39,271 bases of DNA from a virus, in the IMG/VR virus record IMGVR_UViG_3300050133_000049, positions 1-39,271 of that record; one strand, written 5' to 3'. Positions 24,386 to 32,105 of the stretch are shown in pieces (position 1 is the first letter of the stretch; each line of letters starts with the position of its first letter). The notes beneath the pieces are model-generated. The model was not told where the DNA came from. It did no database searches and saw only the letters and a program-made list of their open reading frames with translations. The position numbers and the translations under genes were made by a program.

Positions 24386-26436
24386 TGGCTGACGATAAGG
24401 ACTATCAACAGTCCGCGGAGTTTACGCCTACTCCGGAAGATACCAGAAGTTTCCAATCGTGGACGCCCACCGGCCCCACGCAAGTTGACGGAATGGTTTC
24501 TCCGGGGAACATCGATTTGACTGCGCGCCCGATCGTTCACCACTCGGACGGTTCGGCCAGTTCCTTGTATTCGTCCAGCTTCAACCAAGACGGACGCGAA
24601 ATCCTGGTCCCTCAAGTGAGCCCCGACGGCCACATGATGACCGCGAAAGAAGCGCAGGACGAATATAACAAAACCGGAAAGCATCTCGGCATGTTTAAGA
24701 GCCCGGACGATGCGGACAGTTACGCGCAGATGCTTCACTTGAAACAGGGCGCGTTCCAAACGTACAAGAACGGCGGAAAATATAAGCCGTCCGTCGAGAC
24801 GTATGACGATTGGAAAGAGCCTAGAGACGGCGCGCCGGAAAGCAGTCGGCTACTCGGCGATCGCGCCGCGACCAGCACGCAGGCGCAAGCTAAGGCGGAT
24901 CTTCCGCAGCCCAAGACTGAATCTGCATTCGACTTCTCCGATCTAGGCGGAAAGAAAATTTCTGCGGGCGACGCACTCCAGAAGAGCGAAGCCGACGCCG
25001 CGGCAGACAACGAGTTGTACAAGACGGACCCAGACGCGTTCAAGTCCAAACACCCGGTTGATTACCGAATTCGCAAAGCGCACGACTTCATGTCGAACGC
25101 GATCACCGGGCTCGCGATGCACGACCAGGCTGCGAGCACGCGCGCACTGGCGGAAGCCCCCGTACGGAAAGTAGTCAACAGCGCGATGGGTCTCGCGGGT
25201 GTGCCGACCGGCGAACAGCAGGGCGGCATGCTGATGTCCACGCTGCCCGGCAAGGGCGGCATGGAATCGGAAGGCGGCGTTGAGCGCGGCCCAGACCGCC
25301 GTGTAGGCGGCGACGAGTTGCCGGTGGAAGGCGAACGACGCCTCGGCCCCCGACGTCAAGTCACATACTCGGATGCGCAGAGTCGCGCCATAAAGAACGT
25401 AGATGCCCAAATTGCCCGCCCCGGCCTGACCCCCGAAGATCACGTGTCTCTGACTCGGCAGCGGCAGGAAATCCTCGATCACCCGGAAGACTTCGGCGTG
25501 GTCAGCGAAGCGCGGAAAGAGCCCAACGAGCCCGGCCTTGAGCAACAGATCAACGCGGTGCGCGGCCAGATCGGTCGTGGAAAGTCTCCGGAGTCCTTGG
25601 AGCCTGGCGCACGGTACCTGTACCAGAAGTACGTGTCGCCTCTAGGCGGCGAAATTTCTAAATCGTACAAGCCGGTTGCCGGTTTGGACCCCGAAGAGGT
25701 AGAAGCGATCGGCGGAAAGACCATCGTTCCGCCTACGCCGCACCCCGATGTGATCAAAGACGGGTGGATCACGGACCAAGGCTTCGTAGAGAATCCGAAC
25801 GGCACAAACCACAAACAGAATGCCCCGGACAACGACACGCAGGCTGCGATTAAAAACGGGCATGTCCGTGTCGCGACATTGGGCACGAACGGAGAGAATC
25901 TCCATTTCGAAGCGCACGACTACAGCGACCCGAATACTCGCAAGCGCATCGCGGATGCGATTCAGCACGCGCCTCGCGCGCAAAGCATCGGCATGGAGTT
26001 CACGAAGCCGTCATCTTACAGGAATCAGCCCAGCATGAGCCCGGAAGACGCGATGAAGTGGTTGGACGCGAACGGCGGTGTCTCCGGAGTGACCGAAGAG
26101 GTTAAACCCGGCGCGGCCACCGACCCGGAAGAATATTCACAATCTGCGAAGTATAACGGCGTGGAATATCGCGGCATCCAGAAACCTATCCTGGACGACA
26201 CCGGTAAGGTTTTACATCCGGGCGTGGCAATGTTCCAAGACCCGAAGTCCGGCACGTCTGTCGGGGTGCGGTTGGATGAATGGACCCCGGCGAAGCTGCA
26301 CGAGCACGTAGAGGCGGCGCGCGAGCGCATGAAGGGAACGCCGAACGTCGTTGCGAAGGCGCCGAAAGTAGTTGACAAGAAGCCCGCTCCTAAGCTAGAC
26401 TCTGATGCAGCCGGAAGAAAGGCTCTTTACGAATAA
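24385..26436 (+). CDS. large virion-associated protein (possible ejection protein)
   Basis: A 683-residue protein. Residues about 38-135 hold a domain common in phage internal proteins (PGNIDLTARPIVHHSDGS, REILVPQVSPDG, KTGKHLGMFKSPDDADSYAQ). A mixed charged region follows, with a polar linker at about 295-330 (ERGPDRRVGGDELPVEGERR). The C-terminal part has a compact fold candidate (VEYRGIQKPILDDTGKVL, SGTSVGVRLDEWTPAKLHEH). No lytic transglycosylase motif was seen, unlike T7 gp16. Translationally coupled to the previous gene. Confidence 0.65.
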   Translation: MADDKDYQQSAEFTPTPEDTRSFQSWTPTGPTQVDGMVSPGNIDLTARPIVHHSDGSASSLYSSSFNQDGREILVPQVSPDGHMMTAKEAQDEYNKTGKHLGMFKSPDDADSYAQMLHLKQGAFQTYKNGGKYKPSVETYDDWKEPRDGAPESSRLLGDRAATSTQAQAKADLPQPKTESAFDFSDLGGKKISAGDALQKSEADAAADNELYKTDPDAFKSKHPVDYRIRKAHDFMSNAITGLAMHDQAASTRALAEAPVRKVVNSAMGLAGVPTGEQQGGMLMSTLPGKGGMESEGGVERGPDRRVGGDELPVEGERRLGPRRQVTYSDAQSRAIKNVDAQIARPGLTPEDHVSLTRQRQEILDHPEDFGVVSEARKEPNEPGLEQQINAVRGQIGRGKSPESLEPGARYLYQKYVSPLGGEISKSYKPVAGLDPEEVEAIGGKTIVPPTPHPDVIKDGWITDQGFVENPNGTNHKQNAPDNDTQAAIKNGHVRVATLGTNGENLHFEAHDYSDPNTRKRIADAIQHAPRAQSIGMEFTKPSSYRNQPSMSPEDAMKWLDANGGVSGVTEEVKPGAATDPEEYSQSAKYNGVEYRGIQKPILDDTGKVLHPGVAMFQDPKSGTSVGVRLDEWTPAKLHEHVEAARERMKGTPNVVAKAPKVVDKKPAPKLDSDAAGRKALYE

Positions 26437-26444
26437 GGAGGTCT

Positions 26445-26735
26445 ATGCTTTATAGAATCTATGCGGCAAATATTTTCCCGATGGACGTGGCGCCCATTTT
26501 ACGCGACCGTGGCATACAGTCGTTTTCCATGATTAAGCAAGAGGGTTATTGGCGCGGCGTGCCCGAAGCATCGGTTGTAATCGATGTGTTTGACGAGAAT
26601 GGAGAACTTGAGAACCGGATATACGCAGCCGCAGAAGATATTCGCGCTCTGGGTAATCAGGAGATTGTGTACGTGATTGAGTTCCAGGCGCATGCGGTCC
26701 GATCTATAAAACAAAGTCTTGACATCGGATTTTGA
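26445..26735 (+). CDS. small hypothetical protein
   Basis: A 96-residue protein with an alpha/beta look (YRIYAANIFPMDVAPILRDR, VVIDVFDENGELENRIYAAA, EIVYVIEFQAHAVRSIKQ). It begins after a textbook SD (AAGGAGGT). The last codons contain the -35 box of the tmRNA promoter. Function unknown; it is the last gene of the virion run. Confidence 0.75.
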   Translation: MLYRIYAANIFPMDVAPILRDRGIQSFSMIKQEGYWRGVPEASVVIDVFDENGELENRIYAAAEDIRALGNQEIVYVIEFQAHAVRSIKQSLDIGF

Positions 26736-26747
26736 ATTTGGTACTTT
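26719..26747 (+). promoter_or_regulatory. tmRNA promoter
   Basis: Perfect TTGACA (26719-26724), 17-base spacer, TACTTT (26742-26747). The tmRNA 5' end at 26754 lies six bases further, exactly where transcription should start. The -35 box is inside the end of the preceding coding sequence. Confidence 0.8.
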
Positions 26748-26753
26748 CTTACA

Positions 26754-27107
26754 GGGGGCATTCCGGAGTCGCTAGTAGACCGGAGCTTCTCAAAGTCATG
26801 CCGGGCTCCAATTCGCCCGTTATCGATTGGGCCAATTTAACTGGCGCAACACCGTTAGCACTCGCCGCCTAGAGATAGGCTGTGAGCGTCCGCCTGTCAT
26901 CTGCTCTATGTGACAGGGTCGGGCGTCGACAGTAGAGCTAGTCAACAATGCTTCGGTCCGCAGCATGTTGATTAAATCATCGGACTAGGTCGCCGCGCGC
27001 CTTGCTCGTTCTGAGGGCGGCGCCCGAATCTAACGAACGAGAAACGCATGTAGTCTCTGAGTCGCGAAGTTTACTATACAAGGGTTCGAATCCCTTTGCC
27101 TCCACCA
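26754..27107 (+). ncRNA. ssrA: phage-encoded tmRNA
   Basis: A 354-base transfer-messenger RNA. The acceptor stem pairs GGGGGCA (26754-26760) with TGCCTCC (27097-27103), then ACCA. The T arm is GGGTTCGAATCCC. The tag frame ends GCACTCGCCGCC-TAG (26858-26872); the likely tag is ANLTGATPLALAA from GCC 26831. Two pseudoknots are clear: stem CAACAATGC/GCATGTTG (26943-26951/26963-26970) with loop GTCCG pairing CGGAC 26981-26985, and stem CGCCGC/GCGGCG (26991-26996/27017-27022) with loop CTCGTTC pairing GAACGAG 27035-27041. The D-loop region (GGAGTCGCTAG) departs from the usual TTCGAC motif. It would rescue stalled ribosomes and tag nascent chains for ClpXP-type proteolysis. Either phage-carried or the host gene captured by integration. 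Confidence 0.93.
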
Positions 27108-27125
27108 CATTGTGAAAGGACGGTT

Positions 27126-27764
27126 ATGCCGAAGGGTTATCCAGGAAGTTCACCATTATGTATGGTGAAGGGCTGTAAAGTGACGTCGCACTCTAGAGGT
27201 TTGTGCGTTCGACATTACGCCACTCACCGGCGAAAGAACCTAGAAGTCATGCGGAAAAGAAAGATTATACAAGCCCGATGGCATCGAAAGAATTTAGATA
27301 AGGTTCGCAACAAACGACGAGAGAATTATCATCGTAAGAAGGACGCTTGTTATGCTGCTTACGGAGGCTATGTTTGTGTATGTTGTGGGATTACTGAACC
27401 TCTGTTTTTGACTTTAGACCACATTCACAATGACGGGGCTAAATTTAGAGCCAACCCGAAGTTTCGTGGTAGAGGCTCGCGGTATCTTTACAAATGGATT
27501 ATTAAGAACAATTTTCCAGACGATATGTTTCAAGTTTTATGCTATAATTGCAATTGTGGGCGGGCTAGAAATAACAACATCTGTCCGCACAAGAAAGGAG
27601 GACCAATGGCAAAAGGATCAGGCGACAAGCTGGCAAGCGGCGCGATCAAAGCGCAGTTCCCGAACGCGGGAGCAAATGTTAGCCAGAAACGTTGGGATGA
27701 GATATTCGGATCTGATAGCGGACCAAACCGCAAGGCTGTGCCTCGCAAACGCCGCAAGAGCTAA
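27126..27764 (+). CDS. HNH homing endonuclease fused to a small downstream gene
   Basis: A 212-residue ORF. Residues 1-90 are basic with a Cys/His finger (CMVKGCKVTSHSRGLCVRHY) and a Lys/Arg helix. The HNH nuclease is VCVCCGITEPLFLTLDHIHN, ending VLCYNCNCGRARNNN. From residue 161 (MAKGSGDKLASG) the character changes, and an AAAGGAGGA SD precedes the internal ATG 27606, so an older small gene is joined in frame to the endonuclease. The ORF starts 18 bases after the tmRNA CCA with GAAAGGA upstream. AT-rich like the other mobile genes. Confidence 0.8.
   Translation: MPKGYPGSSPLCMVKGCKVTSHSRGLCVRHYATHRRKNLEVMRKRKIIQARWHRKNLDKVRNKRRENYHRKKDACYAAYGGYVCVCCGITEPLFLTLDHIHNDGAKFRANPKFRGRGSRYLYKWIIKNNFPDDMFQVLCYNCNCGRARNNNICPHKKGGPMAKGSGDKLASGAIKAQFPNAGANVSQKRWDEIFGSDSGPNRKAVPRKRRKS
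27606..27764 (+). CDS. small basic protein with internal start inside the HNH ORF
   Basis: A 52-residue protein (MAKGSGDKLASGAIKAQFPN, then SQKRWDEIFGSDSG and a Lys/Arg end). It has a strong SD of its own (AAAGGAGGACCA), better than that of the HNH ORF. I read this as the original phage gene, now also translated as a C-terminal extension of the endonuclease. Function unknown; the basic tail suggests nucleic-acid binding. Confidence 0.65.
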   Translation: MAKGSGDKLASGAIKAQFPNAGANVSQKRWDEIFGSDSGPNRKAVPRKRRKS

Positions 27765-27781
27765 CCTGGTAATTTGATCGA

Positions 27782-27812
27782 GTGCCGGATAACCGTCCCG
27801 CGGGTCCGGCAC
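27782..27812 (+). repeat. perfect 8-bp hairpin
   Basis: GTGCCGGA (27782-27789) and TCCGGCAC (27805-27812) with a 15-base loop, between two genes. No T-run follows, so it could be a weak terminator, a processing site or an operator. Confidence 0.5.
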
Positions 27813-27835
27813 AATCCTTGACTGAGGAGGGCCAG

Positions 27836-28147
27836 ATGTCAAGTTTACTGAAGGTGGATTACGACGGGCGCCACAAGGCGTTCGCGGATTTCAAACAGGA
27901 TATTGAGGCCAGGCTCGAAGCATGGCTCCTGGAGCACCCTGTCGAGCCCCAGAAACTGCTGACCACATCGTTCGGGAAAAACATGATCGTGAAGGTAATG
28001 CCGTCCGCGTTTGCATACGGCGGCTGGATCGTGCACAAGAACGGAGAGATTATGGAAACGTTCACCGGCGACAACGCGTGGGCGGACGCCACGTCGTATG
28101 GAAACAGATTGCTAAATCCTAATTCGGAAGAGAACCGGAGACAATGA
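27836..28147 (+). CDS. small hypothetical protein
   Basis: A 103-residue protein. ATG 27836 is preferred (GAGGAGGGCCAG just upstream). It has a helical start (HKAFADFKQDIEARLEAWLL) and a beta-rich middle (NMIVKVMPSAFAYGGWIVHK). Function unknown. The stop overlaps the next start (ATGA), so it is coupled to the glycosyltransferase. Confidence 0.72.
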   Translation: MSSLLKVDYDGRHKAFADFKQDIEARLEAWLLEHPVEPQKLLTTSFGKNMIVKVMPSAFAYGGWIVHKNGEIMETFTGDNAWADATSYGNRLLNPNSEENRRQ

Positions 28148-29211
28148 GAGAACACGTCAGAGTAGCCATCGCCTTCAAGAACTTCGCGTGCTGGACAGGC
28201 ATGTCGCATGTCGGTCTAAATGTCGCCGCGATCACCAACGCCCGAGTCCTGACTCAACACGGAATCCAGACCACCGTCTTTCCAGTTCGTAACAACGTAG
28301 ATTTAGTGCACTGTATTGAGGAATATTATAGCGAACACGCGAACCCGCTAACCCACGTAATCATCTCTGCACCATGGCTCAGTCGCTACGACATGGAGAA
28401 CCTGATTAGTCGCTACACCGGAATTCAATTTGTCATAGAGTCCCACTCTAACGTGGGATTTCTCCAAGCAGACCCCTGGTCGCTAAAATTGTTTCGTGAC
28501 GTCCTAGATTTGCAGGCGCAGTACCCCAACATCCGGGTCGGCGGAAACAATCACCGGTTTACGGAATGGATGAAACTGGCGTACGGGCAAGATGTCGTTT
28601 TGCTTCCCAACTTGTACCCAATGTATGATCTCCCCGCTCATGAACGCCAGCCACATCACGCCATTCAGATTGGCGCCTTCGGCGCAGTGCGCCCTCAGAA
28701 AAATTTTATGACTGCTGCAGCATCGGCGATCGCTATCCAGAAGATGCTTGGCGTGCCTGTAGATTTTCACATGAGCACGGGCGGCGAGGGCGATGGTGGA
28801 GATGTGGCCCGAGCTATACGTCAAATGTGCCTCGGTATCCCGAACTTCAGATTGCATAAGCATCACTGGCAACCTTGGGAAGAGTTTATTGAGACTCTCA
28901 AGACCATGGACTTACTGTTGCAACCCAGCTACACCGAATCTTTCAACATGATTACCGCGGACGGAATTCTTGTTGGCGTCCCCAGCGTCGTATCGCGAGC
29001 TATTGCTTGGGCACCCGAAGACTGGAAAGCAGATTCGGATGACGCTCTGGACATTGCCCGTACCGGTGTACGTCTTCTGCAAGACTCTCAAGCGATCGAA
29101 CGTGGCCTCCATGCTATCCGTCGTCAAAATGAGTACGGTATTAAACACTGGAAGCGCTACATATTCGGCGAACCGTCCTTCTACGAGAAAGTAAAAGACT
29201 TTTTGCTTTGA
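28144..29211 (+). CDS. glycosyltransferase (GT4/GT1-like)
   Basis: A 355-residue protein with the two-domain layout of GT-B enzymes. The C-terminal nucleotide-sugar site is recognisable (IGAFGAVRPQKNFMTAAASA, then LLLQPSYTESFNMITADGIL and GVPSVVSRAIAW; the Glu of TESF is the expected conserved acidic residue). In phages such enzymes modify phage DNA, virion proteins or host surface sugars; nothing here selects among these. It ends one base before the convergent integrase, so the two transcripts meet. Confidence 0.85.
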   Translation: MREHVRVAIAFKNFACWTGMSHVGLNVAAITNARVLTQHGIQTTVFPVRNNVDLVHCIEEYYSEHANPLTHVIISAPWLSRYDMENLISRYTGIQFVIESHSNVGFLQADPWSLKLFRDVLDLQAQYPNIRVGGNNHRFTEWMKLAYGQDVVLLPNLYPMYDLPAHERQPHHAIQIGAFGAVRPQKNFMTAAASAIAIQKMLGVPVDFHMSTGGEGDGGDVARAIRQMCLGIPNFRLHKHHWQPWEEFIETLKTMDLLLQPSYTESFNMITADGILVGVPSVVSRAIAWAPEDWKADSDDALDIARTGVRLLQDSQAIERGLHAIRRQNEYGIKHWKRYIFGEPSFYEKVKDFLL

Positions 29212-30105
29212 CTACTTTATTGAAAAACCAAGCCCGGCCTTCTGTGCCCACTCCTTACGCAGGACCGTGTTCTGCGCAAGCTTGCTGTACCGATCGGTTA
29301 TATCTCGATTCGCTGAATGCCCGATCCAAAATTTCAAGATGTCTTCGGGTGTTCCCACTTCGCGCAGCCGCGTCGTGCGGAACCGGCGAAGGCTGTGGTG
29401 TCCTGGCACGCCGTCCGCTTTCAGCGTCCGATAGGTGTTATCACGTTTCATGTTGAAAATGTTCCCTGCCGGGGAACTAATCGCGCGCAGCGTATCGCTG
29501 ATCTCTGGGATGATATCCACCTCGCGGGTGCCTGCGGTCGTCTTCGGGGCCACGCTGAGCCCGTCCTGCACCTGATCCCGGATAACCAGCTTACCCTGTT
29601 CCGGGAGCCAGAACGACCCTTTGCTATCGTCCAGGCCCGCCCGTAGCGCGAGGCATTCGCTGATTCTAAGCCCCGTCCCGGCCAAGGTGATGTACAGAGG
29701 TTTAAACTGCCCTTGAGAGCGGGAAATCGCCTCCTGGAGGGCTTCCTGGGTTATTGTAGGCGCCGCCTGTTCGGACGGAATCACTTCCGGAAGGTCGATA
29801 AAGTCCGCATTCCACGTCCGAGGGTACAACTCGTTGCCGTTTTTGTCCGTCGCGGAGGCGATAACCCCCTTTAAACAGTTCACGATACCCATCACTGACG
29901 CCGGTTTAAGTTCCCCGGCGATCGAAGACACAAACTTCTTCATCGCACCGTTATCGAAGTTCGCCAAGTCTTCGGCGCCGCAGAGGGGAACGATCCACGT
30001 CCGGAGGTAGCTCTGGTATCTTTGCAGAGTGCCCGGCTTGGGCGGCTTTCGGCGCCGAGACTCCAGCGCGTTTATGAAGGCGACCGACTGTGTTTGGATG
30101 TTCAT
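29212..30105 (-). CDS. int: tyrosine integrase
   Basis: A 297-residue tyrosine recombinase. The N-terminal about 90 residues form the SAM-like core-binding domain (GTLQRYQSYLRTWIVPL). Catalytic residues visible: R147 (GTGLRISECLAL), H237 and R240 (HHSLRRFR), H263 (IGHSANRD) and the nucleophile Y273 (DRYSKL). ATG 30105 has an AGGAGACACA SD; an in-frame extension to 30132 does not. It implies a temperate life cycle, with site-specific integration into the host chromosome. The tmRNA gene 2.1 kb away is a possible attachment site (inference). It has its own promoter just upstream. Confidence 0.93.
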   Translation of the reverse strand: MNIQTQSVAFINALESRRRKPPKPGTLQRYQSYLRTWIVPLCGAEDLANFDNGAMKKFVSSIAGELKPASVMGIVNCLKGVIASATDKNGNELYPRTWNADFIDLPEVIPSEQAAPTITQEALQEAISRSQGQFKPLYITLAGTGLRISECLALRAGLDDSKGSFWLPEQGKLVIRDQVQDGLSVAPKTTAGTREVDIIPEISDTLRAISSPAGNIFNMKRDNTYRTLKADGVPGHHSLRRFRTTRLREVGTPEDILKFWIGHSANRDITDRYSKLAQNTVLRKEWAQKAGLGFSIK

Positions 30106-30122
30106 TGTGTCTCCTGTAAACG

Positions 30123-30151
30123 AAGATAGCATTGATTCACAGGAGCGTCAA
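30123..30151 (-). promoter_or_regulatory. integrase promoter
   Basis: On the minus strand TTGACG (30151-30146), a 17-base spacer and TATCTT (30128-30123). It lies between the DUF4031 gene and the integrase, ending 18 bases before the integrase ATG. No clear operator palindrome was seen. Confidence 0.7.
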
Positions 30152-30154
30152 GTT

Positions 30155-30442
30155 TTATTTTACCCTTCTAGGTTTCATCGCCTCTCCGCGCATCCTCTGT
30201 TCTAACATCTCCCCGATCACAATTCCAAACTCCACCTCAATTGCTCCGGCTGCGATCGCTTTCTTTTTCATGGACAGGCAGATATCAAAATGCTCGCGGT
30301 AGTTTCCTGCGTTCTGAATCCATTTTGTGTCCACGCCTATTTTCTGCGCCATTGAAATAAGTTCTTCGTGCGTGTCCGCAACCATGTGGCACATCAGCAT
30401 GCGTCCAAACGGCGCGTTCATGTCATCCACGTATACGCTCAT
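30155..30442 (-). CDS. DUF4031-family protein
   Basis: A 95-residue protein opening MSVYVDDMNAPFGRMLMCHM and continuing ADTHEELISMAQKIGV, the pattern of DUF4031, a small family frequent in phages and actinobacteria with conserved Asp, Asp and His. Its biochemical role is not established. AAGGAGACGCA precedes ATG. It ends in a basic tail (MKPRRVK). Confidence 0.82.
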   Translation of the reverse strand: MSVYVDDMNAPFGRMLMCHMVADTHEELISMAQKIGVDTKWIQNAGNYREHFDICLSMKKKAIAAGAIEVEFGIVIGEMLEQRMRGEAMKPRRVK

Positions 30443-30464
30443 TGCGTCTCCTTAAGGTGTCAAG

Positions 30465-30683
30465 CTAATTTATTCCGATGTTCGGATTCGGGCGCAGTTC
30501 TTGTTTCTGTTTAATTAGTTCGAGCCATACGGCGGCAGCTGTAGCCGGTACGAACCCGGATGCATAGAAGTCGCCGCTCTTGTATTCTTTGTTGTATTCT
30601 TCGTACAACTTCGCACATTCTTCGCAACACTCCGTAAGCCTCTTTTCCAACTCAATCAATTTCCTCCGTTTCCTTTGGTCCAT
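30465..30683 (-). CDS. small coiled-coil protein
   Basis: A 72-residue protein with a charged helix (KLIELEKRLTECCEECAKLY). ATG 30683 is chosen for the AGGAGGCGTC just upstream rather than an ATG 39 bases further up. Three Cys in the helix could bind metal or form disulphides. Function unknown. Confidence 0.7.
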   Translation of the reverse strand: MDQRKRRKLIELEKRLTECCEECAKLYEEYNKEYKSGDFYASGFVPATAAAVWLELIKQKQELRPNPNIGIN

Positions 30684-30691
30684 GACGCCTC

Positions 30692-30886
30692 CTAGAGATT
30701 GACGTACGCCATATGAGCCCATGCAGTTTGAACAGACGGACTCATCAACAGTCCTTCACCACGCACCGCATAATTGAGATGCGCAGTCTCCGTATTGCGT
30801 GCCGCCGTAACTGATTTTTGTACGTTCTCGTGTTTTGAAAAGATGTGAAGTACATCGAACCCTGGTACAAGACATTTGATATTCAT
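30692..30886 (-). CDS. small hypothetical protein
   Basis: A 64-residue protein (MNIKCLVPGFDVLHIFSKHE). The AGGAGGAACA SD is strong. No motif recognised; it lies in the string of small coupled genes. Confidence 0.6.
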   Translation of the reverse strand: MNIKCLVPGFDVLHIFSKHENVQKSVTAARNTETAHLNYAVRGEGLLMSPSVQTAWAHMAYVNL

Positions 30887-30920
30887 TGTTCCTCCTATAG
30901 ATTCATTACTCCTCCTTCAA

Positions 30921-31178
30921 TTAGAAGCATAACCAGTACAAAATCCCCAGCGCCACAATCACCATAATTATCCACGTCCCCGGTTGAACCGCGCGGTACG
31001 GGCGCCTGATCCGCGAACCGAAATCATCTGGCATATTTTCCTCCTGTTCGTTGCAATCTACCGCCACGCGCTCCACGCTTTGCTCAAGAAGCTGCGCAGT
31101 CTGGTGCAGACCGGCCTGCCGCAAATCTTGCACCGCCGCGCGTATCCGGCGGATGGTCTCGTGGTGCGCCCGACTCAT
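30921..31178 (-). CDS. tail-anchored membrane protein, two possible starts
   Basis: An 85-residue protein: a charged cytoplasmic helix (HHETIRRIRAAVQDLRQAGL, EQSVERVAVDCNEQEEN) followed by one C-terminal membrane segment (TWIIMVIVALGILYWLCF). A second in-frame start (Met49, 31034) has its own strong SD (AGGAGGAAAAT) and would give a 37-residue membrane peptide. Overlaps the previous small gene by four bases (ATGA). Paired long and short forms of a membrane protein are known for phage holins, but there is no other evidence for a lysis role. Confidence 0.65.
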   Translation of the reverse strand: MSRAHHETIRRIRAAVQDLRQAGLHQTAQLLEQSVERVAVDCNEQEENMPDDFGSRIRRPYRAVQPGTWIIMVIVALGILYWLCF

Positions 31179-31258
31179 CGGACGACTCCCACGAACACAA
31201 ATCCCCAGCTAAGCAGAGTCTTGAGCAGGTAGAGCGCGATTAGTAGTTTCTTAGACAT
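31175..31258 (-). CDS. 27-residue single-span membrane peptide
   Basis: MSKKLLIALYLLKTLLSW then GFVFVGVVR; almost entirely hydrophobic after a Lys-Lys start. Its start overlaps the preceding stop by eight bases and its stop overlaps the next start (ATGA), so it fits the coupled-operon tiling. Too short for standard gene callers. It may work with the adjacent membrane protein. Confidence 0.5.
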   Translation of the reverse strand: MSKKLLIALYLLKTLLSWGFVFVGVVR

Positions 31259-31571
31259 CTGCCAACGTATCGCACTTACCAAGGTGCCCGCGCTCTAGAA
31301 CGCAACCTTCCTTTCCATTGCAAACCGGTTTGGTGATTCGTGTCAGCTTTCCGTGCTTGCCGGTGAATCGCACCCCTTGATCCCACTGGGACGGTGTCAG
31401 CTTTTTGTTCTCCTTGAAAAACGTTATAAAAATGTCACGCCACGCGGTCTTGATTTCGTCGCGGACCTGCTCGTCGATCTGATCCCACTCCTGCCGCAAT
31501 CCACGGCGGTCAGAGAGGTCTGCGATTATTTTGTCTACGGCTGCTCTCGCTTTTACGGTCAAAGCATCCAT
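31251..31571 (-). CDS. hypothetical protein with C-terminal Cys pair
   Basis: A 106-residue protein. Helical N-terminus (MDALTVKARAAVDKIIADLS), then a region KEGCVLERGHLGKCDTLAD with Cys/His that could bind zinc. Function unknown. Confidence 0.65.
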   Translation of the reverse strand: MDALTVKARAAVDKIIADLSDRRGLRQEWDQIDEQVRDEIKTAWRDIFITFFKENKKLTPSQWDQGVRFTGKHGKLTRITKPVCNGKEGCVLERGHLGKCDTLADV

Positions 31572-31572
31572 G

Positions 31573-31797
31573 TTAATCTCCTTTGAACCAAGGATTCTGC
31601 ATGTACTTAAGCTGCGCGCCTTCGTCAGCGTGCGTCCATTCCGCGTCGATCTTCGCGTCCTGAAACCCCAGGCTGTGTGCCTTGTCGCGCCACGCCGGGT
31701 ACTCTCGTGCCATCTGCAACAGGTCTCGCTCCCACATCCAGAACCATTTCTGGAACCGAAGCTTCTCGTGCTCGATTTGCTGTTTAGAGAGCGTCAT
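31573..31797 (-). CDS. small hypothetical protein, Trp-rich
   Basis: A 74-residue charged, helical protein (QKWFWMWERDLLQMAREYPA). No domain recognised. It fits between neighbours with gaps of one base on each side. Confidence 0.65.
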   Translation of the reverse strand: MTLSKQQIEHEKLRFQKWFWMWERDLLQMAREYPAWRDKAHSLGFQDAKIDAEWTHADEGAQLKYMQNPWFKGD

Positions 31798-31798
31798 G

Positions 31799-32008
31799 CT
31801 ACCACCCTAGCCCTTTCCAGCGTACCTTCGGGTCTTTTGATTTCGGTTTGTTATAGAATCGGTCGCGCCGCTCCAGCCAGCCGCGCTGATGGTCGAGCGA
31901 ACAGAAGCACCAAATTTTACCCATCGTGTGCAACGCTATGAGGTCTGGACCGTTGTCCGCGCTAGTAATTTCTTCCCCGCATTCCTGGCAAATGTAGATG
32001 TTAGTCAT
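31799..32008 (-). CDS. zinc-ribbon small protein
   Basis: A 69-residue protein; ATG 32008 is chosen because it overlaps the upstream stop (ATGA). CQECGEEI and WCFCSLDHQRGW form a four-Cys/His zinc ribbon. The C-terminus is basic (KPKSKDPKVRWKG). Likely nucleic-acid or protein binding. Confidence 0.7.
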   Translation of the reverse strand: MTNIYICQECGEEITSADNGPDLIALHTMGKIWCFCSLDHQRGWLERRDRFYNKPKSKDPKVRWKGLGW

Positions 32009-32097
32009 TTCGCCTCCTTTGGTTGTGTACCGCACCCACACCAACATAAATTCCCCTGTGCCGGATGACTATGTACGTGCCCGCATTTCTCGCACAT
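32005..32097 (-). CDS. 30-residue zinc-ribbon microprotein
   Basis: MCEKCGHVHSHPAQG then NLCWCGCGTQPKEAK: CxxC and CxCxC with two His, a tiny zinc-knuckle candidate. TAGGAGGAGCC just upstream is a strong SD, and its stop overlaps the next ATG. These two facts support a real gene despite its size. Confidence 0.65.
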   Translation of the reverse strand: MCEKCGHVHSHPAQGNLCWCGCGTQPKEAK

Positions 32098-32105
32098 GGC
32101 TCCTC

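Noticed and set aside
23977-24759. 260-residue minus-strand ORF
   Set aside because: Antisense to two coupled plus-strand genes; low-complexity and no SD.
26736-27125. A tRNA gene rather than a tmRNA
   Set aside because: The acceptor stem halves are 336 bases apart with a tag frame and pseudoknots between them. I found no ordinary tRNA cloverleaf anywhere in the window.
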